Source of the DNA: Rikenella microfusus
Lineage (GTDB): Bacteria; Bacteroidota; Bacteroidia; Bacteroidales; DYQK01
Reading direction: 5' to 3'
DNA length: 37,006 nucleotides
Assembly (NCBI GenBank): GCA_020719385.1
Contig: DYQK01000009.1
Span: 8,594 to 45,599 of the forward strand
Shown here: one piece after another, positions 33,700-37,006 of the stretch
Layout: each line of letters opens with the position of its first letter
Numbering within the stretch: the first letter of the stretch is position 1
Notes under the pieces: model-generated
Databases searched by the model: none
Seen by the model: only the letters and a program-made list of their open reading frames with translations
Told to the model about the DNA's origin: nothing
Translations under genes and position numbers: made by a program

Positions 33700-34581
33700 A
33701 TGAATTTGAAATTTGTAAAATGGTTTGCTATTTTAGCAATATTTTTTCAAGTCAATGGTTTGTTTGCCCAAGGAAAAACAACCACTATTGACACTCTTCG
33801 CAACGAGGCTGAGAAAAACCGTAATAATCACGTAATTGTCGGCAACGATTCGGCGTACGTAGATTGGACTGTTCAATATGTTGTTGTAAAAGGTACAAGT
33901 TTTATTGATTCTGCGAAATGGAAACCTTACGGCAGAGCCGTTTCGATGGCTGTTCGAGGTGCAGAATTGATTTGTTACCGCAAACTTCTCGAAACTATCA
34001 AAGGAGTAAGAGTCATCGGCGAGACGACAGTCGAAAATATGATGACAAAAAGCGATTATGTTTACTCAAGAGTAGATGGAATAATCAAAGGAGCAGAACA
34101 AGTTGGCGAGGTAGAATTTGGTGCGCATGGTCAGGTTACTGTTACGATGCGAGTTCCGATTTACAGACGCAACGGTCTTGCCGAGGCAGTTAGCGATGGC
34201 ACGCAGGAGCGTCAGCAAAATACGAATGTTCAGTCTGCTCAGCAAGTAATTATGAGAGTTACGAATCAACAAGGTCAGCAGGTAAATCCTCCGATTTTTC
34301 CCAAGGTTACGGATGAAAATGGAAATGTTTTGTTAGATTTGGCAAAAAGTTATGACCCGAAAAATCCTGGGAAATTTCCTTCGATGGTAAAGTTGGGAAA
34401 AGCGGCGTTACAAAAATCGGGACAGGGAAAAGCGGTGCAAGTTATTGATGCTGTTTTGGGGAAAGATGGCAATTTGCAGGTGAATTCGCAGCAAGACGGT
34501 GGTTCTGGCAACGGTTCAACGTGGTTAAAAGTGTTGGGAACTGTGGCAGATATCGGTAAATATTTGTTACTTTTGTTGTAA
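33700..34581 (+). CDS. Exported LPP20-like (FlgP-like) protein
   Basis: 293 residues with a signal peptide ending NGLFAQ (about 24). Residues about 55-165 resemble the LPP20 domain: an alanine-rich helix GRAVSMAVRGAELICYRKLL followed by IKGVRVIGETTVEN, SRVDGIIKGAEQVGEVEF and a closing strand HGQVTVTMRVPI. LPP20 proteins include Vibrio FlgP, an outer-membrane ring protein. The C-terminal part (about 170-293) is Gln/Asn-rich (QERQQNTNVQSAQQ), then has DLAKSYDPKNPGKFPSMVKLGKAA, and ends with a short hydrophobic stretch. There is no lipobox cysteine, so it is probably periplasmic or outer-membrane associated. It is the first gene of a three-gene operon; the role is unknown. Confidence 0.75.
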   Translation: MNLKFVKWFAILAIFFQVNGLFAQGKTTTIDTLRNEAEKNRNNHVIVGNDSAYVDWTVQYVVVKGTSFIDSAKWKPYGRAVSMAVRGAELICYRKLLETIKGVRVIGETTVENMMTKSDYVYSRVDGIIKGAEQVGEVEFGAHGQVTVTMRVPIYRRNGLAEAVSDGTQERQQNTNVQSAQQVIMRVTNQQGQQVNPPIFPKVTDENGNVLLDLAKSYDPKNPGKFPSMVKLGKAALQKSGQGKAVQVIDAVLGKDGNLQVNSQQDGGSGNGSTWLKVLGTVADIGKYLLLLL

Positions 34582-34599
34582 AATTTTAAGAAAAACGCA

Positions 34600-35562
34600 A
34601 TGAAATTTTTATTTTTCATATTTTCGTTCATATTTTTCGTAGAATCGTGCAGTAATTCTTCGAAAAAATCAGATTCTGATGACAAAAAATTGGATTCTGA
34701 TACTTCAAAAGCAAAAACTGAAGTAATTTCTGACACTTCTGATTTAAAAATGGAAAAAGATTCGTTTAAAATTGAGAAAAGTGAAAATTTCATTGTGCTT
34801 TTTGACTGCAAAGATTCAGTTAATATTGAAGTTTTCGATTTTTGCTGTACTCTCGTGAAAGAAGTTTTGGCAAAAAATAATCTTTCTTACAAAGAAGTTT
34901 CATCTTATGACAAGACGTTGTCGCTTGAAAATTCAACGTTTTCGGCAGTTTCGAAGATGGCATTTTTTTACGGCGTGCCGAATGTTATTGAGGTGAAGAA
35001 TGTAAAAATCGAGATAAAAGAAAAAGGCAGCAATGCTTTTGTGGGCAACGCAAGAGTTGAGATAAAAGTGTTTGATAATTGCACCGAGAGCGGCATTTCG
35101 ACGGTTTTTGCCGAGTGCAAAGAATTTTCGTCAGAAAATTATATCGAAGTTCAGGAAACAATTATCAGGGAAGCTGTCAATGAAGCCGCAAAAACTTTTA
35201 TTCCTGAGGTGAAAAAATATTTTTCGAAATTCGAGACGGAAGGTATTCCGTATCAAATAAAAATTTTTGAGAATTTATCTTACAGCGAATTTTCAAAAAT
35301 TCAGAAAAATTGGGCAGAAAATGCAAATTTGCAGATTTCTGAAGGTTTAAAAGTTGGAGATTTTTATAAAATTAATGGTTTTTCGAAAACGAATCCGATA
35401 AATTTAGTTGAAAATTTGCAAAAAAGTTTAATCTCGCAAAATTTTACTTCGTTAATTCCAAAAATCATTTATCATCGTCAAATTTGGTTTTCTAAAAAGC
35501 AACAGAATTTTCCTATCATTATTGAGAAGGAGAAATTTTTACAACGACAAATGGCATTATAA
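34600..35562 (+). CDS. Lipoprotein paralogous to the C-terminal part of the FlgT-like protein
   Basis: 320 residues. The hydrophobic N-terminus (1-16) ends in the lipobox VESC with the acylated cysteine at 17, followed by a Ser/Asp/Lys-rich linker (to about 60). The rest aligns by eye with residues about 120-391 of the next protein: GNARVEIKVFDNCTESG matches ANASIEIKAWDACNQEG, EGIPYQIKIFENLSYSEF matches NGATYQIRFYQEMEYMEH, and PKIIYHRQIWF matches PQIIFGRQISL. The FlgT_N-like part is absent. It lies 18 bases after the LPP20-like gene and 27 before the FlgT-like gene. It is probably anchored in the outer or inner membrane facing the periplasm. Confidence 0.78.
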   Translation: MKFLFFIFSFIFFVESCSNSSKKSDSDDKKLDSDTSKAKTEVISDTSDLKMEKDSFKIEKSENFIVLFDCKDSVNIEVFDFCCTLVKEVLAKNNLSYKEVSSYDKTLSLENSTFSAVSKMAFFYGVPNVIEVKNVKIEIKEKGSNAFVGNARVEIKVFDNCTESGISTVFAECKEFSSENYIEVQETIIREAVNEAAKTFIPEVKKYFSKFETEGIPYQIKIFENLSYSEFSKIQKNWAENANLQISEGLKVGDFYKINGFSKTNPINLVENLQKSLISQNFTSLIPKIIYHRQIWFSKKQQNFPIIIEKEKFLQRQMAL

Positions 35563-35589
35563 TTTTCACATTAAAAATATTTTACGAAA

Positions 35590-36765
35590 ATGAAACGTAC
35601 AATTTTCATTCTTTTTTGTCTTTTTATGAGTCTTGTTGGTTTTTCGCAAGATTCAAAAACCGTAGAAGTCAAAGGCGTTGGCAGCAGTCGAGATGAGGCA
35701 CTCAATAACGCCATCCGCACCGCTGCCGAGCAAGTAGGAATCGAGGTAACATCCGAAAGTCAGATGGAAAACGGTGCATTAATCCGAGATGCTATTTCCA
35801 CTAAAGCACAGGGAATCGTTCAAAGTTACGATGTTCTCGAAGAAACACCCTTAGGCAAACATTATGAGATCAAGATTCGGGCTATTGTTAGCAAATCTGC
35901 TATCAAACAAGACGCCGCAACTCTTTCGCAGATGCTTGGGCAGTTGAAATTTATTGTCATTTACGACCCAAGACAAATGAAAAGTGAAATGAATCAGACC
36001 GAATTGGAGGCAACAGATTTTGCGTATGAACGTGTAAATGAACAACTTGCCAAAAAAGGTTACAAATATCAAGAGGCAAAAATTTTCAAAGACCTTGACG
36101 ACCTTTTGCCAGGAATTCAAAATGACGAACTGGCTTTTGTCAACAAACTTGGTTTTTATTATCAGTGCGAATTTGTTATTCAAATCAAAAAAATGAGAAT
36201 ACAAGTTGAGAAAAAAGCAGGAAATATGTGGGTTGCAAACGCAAGTATTGAGATAAAAGCGTGGGATGCTTGTAATCAGGAAGGTCTTGGAACAACGGTT
36301 ATCACAAACGACGAACCTGGTGTTAATCCGAATCAACAAGTTGCTATCGAAACGGCAATAAAATCGGCTATCAACGATAAATTTGGTAAATTGTTGTATT
36401 ATTTTAACAGATACATGGCAGATTGGTTGAAAAATGGAGCAACTTATCAGATTCGTTTTTATCAAGAGATGGAATATATGGAACACAAAGCACTTCGAGA
36501 TAAATTGAAAGCCGATGCAAGTTTCGGTGGAGAAATGCAAATTATGTCTGCTGGCGGCTATATGAAACTTGAATGTTCTTTCAAAGCGAAACAACTTGAG
36601 TTTATTGATAAATTAATGGAAAACATTGAAGGTGCCGACCGTTTGAAAAAATATCAATTTGAGCCGCAAATTATTTTTGGTCGTCAGATAAGTTTAATTA
36701 CGCGGGGCAAATCTATTCCTCTTTTGCAGGAAAAAGTAGACTTTTTGAAGAAAGCAAGCAAATAA
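35590..36765 (+). CDS. Exported protein with FlgT N-terminal-like domain
   Basis: 391 residues with a signal peptide ending LVGFSQ (about 20). Residues about 24-110 follow the pattern of the flagellar assembly protein T N-terminal domain: VEVKGVGSSRDEALNNAIRT, AAEQVGIEVTSES, MENGALIRDAIST, then GIVQSYDVLEE and YEIKIRAIVS. The remainder (about 120-391) is an alpha/beta domain shared with the lipoprotein upstream. FlgT forms the H ring of the Vibrio flagellar motor; no other flagellar gene is present, and the same fold occurs in non-flagellar envelope proteins. It is followed by a terminator, so it closes the operon. Confidence 0.78.
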   Translation: MKRTIFILFCLFMSLVGFSQDSKTVEVKGVGSSRDEALNNAIRTAAEQVGIEVTSESQMENGALIRDAISTKAQGIVQSYDVLEETPLGKHYEIKIRAIVSKSAIKQDAATLSQMLGQLKFIVIYDPRQMKSEMNQTELEATDFAYERVNEQLAKKGYKYQEAKIFKDLDDLLPGIQNDELAFVNKLGFYYQCEFVIQIKKMRIQVEKKAGNMWVANASIEIKAWDACNQEGLGTTVITNDEPGVNPNQQVAIETAIKSAINDKFGKLLYYFNRYMADWLKNGATYQIRFYQEMEYMEHKALRDKLKADASFGGEMQIMSAGGYMKLECSFKAKQLEFIDKLMENIEGADRLKKYQFEPQIIFGRQISLITRGKSIPLLQEKVDFLKKASK

Positions 36766-36787
36766 TAATTTTTTTTTTTGTAAAAAT

Positions 36788-36820
36788 ATCTGCCAGATTT
36801 TTAGGATTTGGCAGATTTTA
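36788..36820 (+). terminator. Intrinsic terminator of the FlgP/FlgT-like operon
   Basis: ATCTGCCAGAT (36788-36798) pairs with ATTTGGCAGAT (36806-36816) over 11 bp with one G-U pair, a seven-base loop, then a short T run. Confidence 0.75.
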
Positions 36821-36843
36821 AAAAATATCGAAAATTTTATTTC

Positions 36844-37006
36844 ATGACAAATTTTAAAAATAGTGACTATTTTATTATTCCGAATCCTGTTTATGATGTG
36901 GTTTTCAAATACTTGATGGAAGACCCTGAAAGTGCGAAAATCGTTTTGAGTACGTTAATCGGGTATAAAATTCTGAATCTTGAGTTCGAGCCGCAAAGTT
37001 TTACCA
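36844..37006 (+). CDS. PD-(D/E)XK nuclease-family transposase-type protein (5' part)
   Basis: The first 54 codons are visible and the gene runs off the right edge. The N-terminal phrase IIPNPVYDVVFKYLMED, then AKIVLSTLIGYKI and LEFEPQS, is typical of the PD-(D/E)XK nuclease family related to Rpn/transposase_31 proteins, which are abundant and often multi-copy in Bacteroidota. The catalytic residues lie beyond the window. The start follows the terminator of the previous operon by 24 bases. Confidence 0.7.
   Translation, partial: MTNFKNSDYFIIPNPVYDVVFKYLMEDPESAKIVLSTLIGYKILNLEFEPQSFT

Noticed and set aside
35851-36594. 247-codon minus-strand reading frame opposite the FlgT-like gene
   Set aside because: It lies wholly antisense to a gene with signal peptide and recognisable domain; its product is Phe/Ser/Cys-rich without any known motif, as expected of an antisense shadow.
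1-37006. tRNA or rRNA genes, insertion sequences with terminal inverted repeats, prophage genes or CRISPR arrays
   Set aside because: None was recognised by reading; only the partial PD-(D/E)XK transposase-type gene at the right edge hints at mobility.

Overview
The window is AT-rich (roughly one third G+C by eye) and comes from the chromosome of a Bacteroidota bacterium. The evidence is the repeated Bacteroidota promoter signal (TTG, about 19 bases, TAnnTTTG) before many genes, the absence of Shine-Dalgarno sites, a protein with a type IX secretion C-terminal sorting domain, a TonB receptor with a carboxypeptidase-like N-terminal domain, and a DUF4907-type lipoprotein. The genus cannot be told from the sequence. 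No tRNA, rRNA, CRISPR array or complete insertion sequence was seen. Most of the window is housekeeping or envelope genes in short operons separated by strong hairpin terminators.

Layout. 1-4.0 kb: a 1307-residue secreted M14 carboxypeptidase with five Ig-like repeats and a T9SS tail. 4.1-5.7 kb: two tandem SpoIIAA/STAS-like small proteins and a short-chain dehydrogenase. 5.8-7.1 kb: a YidD-family protein with a signal peptide, then a SAM hydroxide adenosyltransferase. 7.2-8.8 kb: atpA alone, with its own promoter and terminator. 8.9-10.8 kb: two minus-strand PD-(D/E)XK nuclease-fold genes lying between two near-identical hairpins. 10.9-13.8 kb: gcvP. 14.0-16.7 kb: three small envelope proteins and gpsA. 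16.7-21.7 kb: a PQQ-propeller exported protein divergent from a TonB receptor, with a terminator-like hairpin in the receptor leader. 21.7-22.8 kb: a third SpoIIAA-like gene and a zinc-ribbon protein. 22.9-25.4 kb: fhs-nadC. 25.5-27.1 kb: a PAS histidine kinase broken by one in-frame TAA. 27.2-29.0 kb: a biotin-dependent carboxyltransferase subunit without a biotin domain. 29.1-33.4 kb: M16 peptidase-rdgB-nadE and rlmH-aroB. 33.7-36.8 kb: a three-gene envelope operon resembling the flagellar outer-membrane proteins FlgP (LPP20) and FlgT, although no flagellar gene is present. 36.8 kb to the end: the start of a PD-(D/E)XK transposase-type gene.

How the genes work together. Metabolism centres on one-carbon units (gcvP, fhs), NAD synthesis (nadC, nadE), glycerolipid precursors (gpsA), aromatic precursors (aroB) and biotin-dependent carboxyl transfer. 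The accessory material is modest. The most interesting items are the FlgP/FlgT-like operon, the nuclease pair between matching hairpins, the leader hairpin before the TonB receptor, the nonsense-interrupted kinase, the isolated atpA, and recurring terminator-hairpin families.
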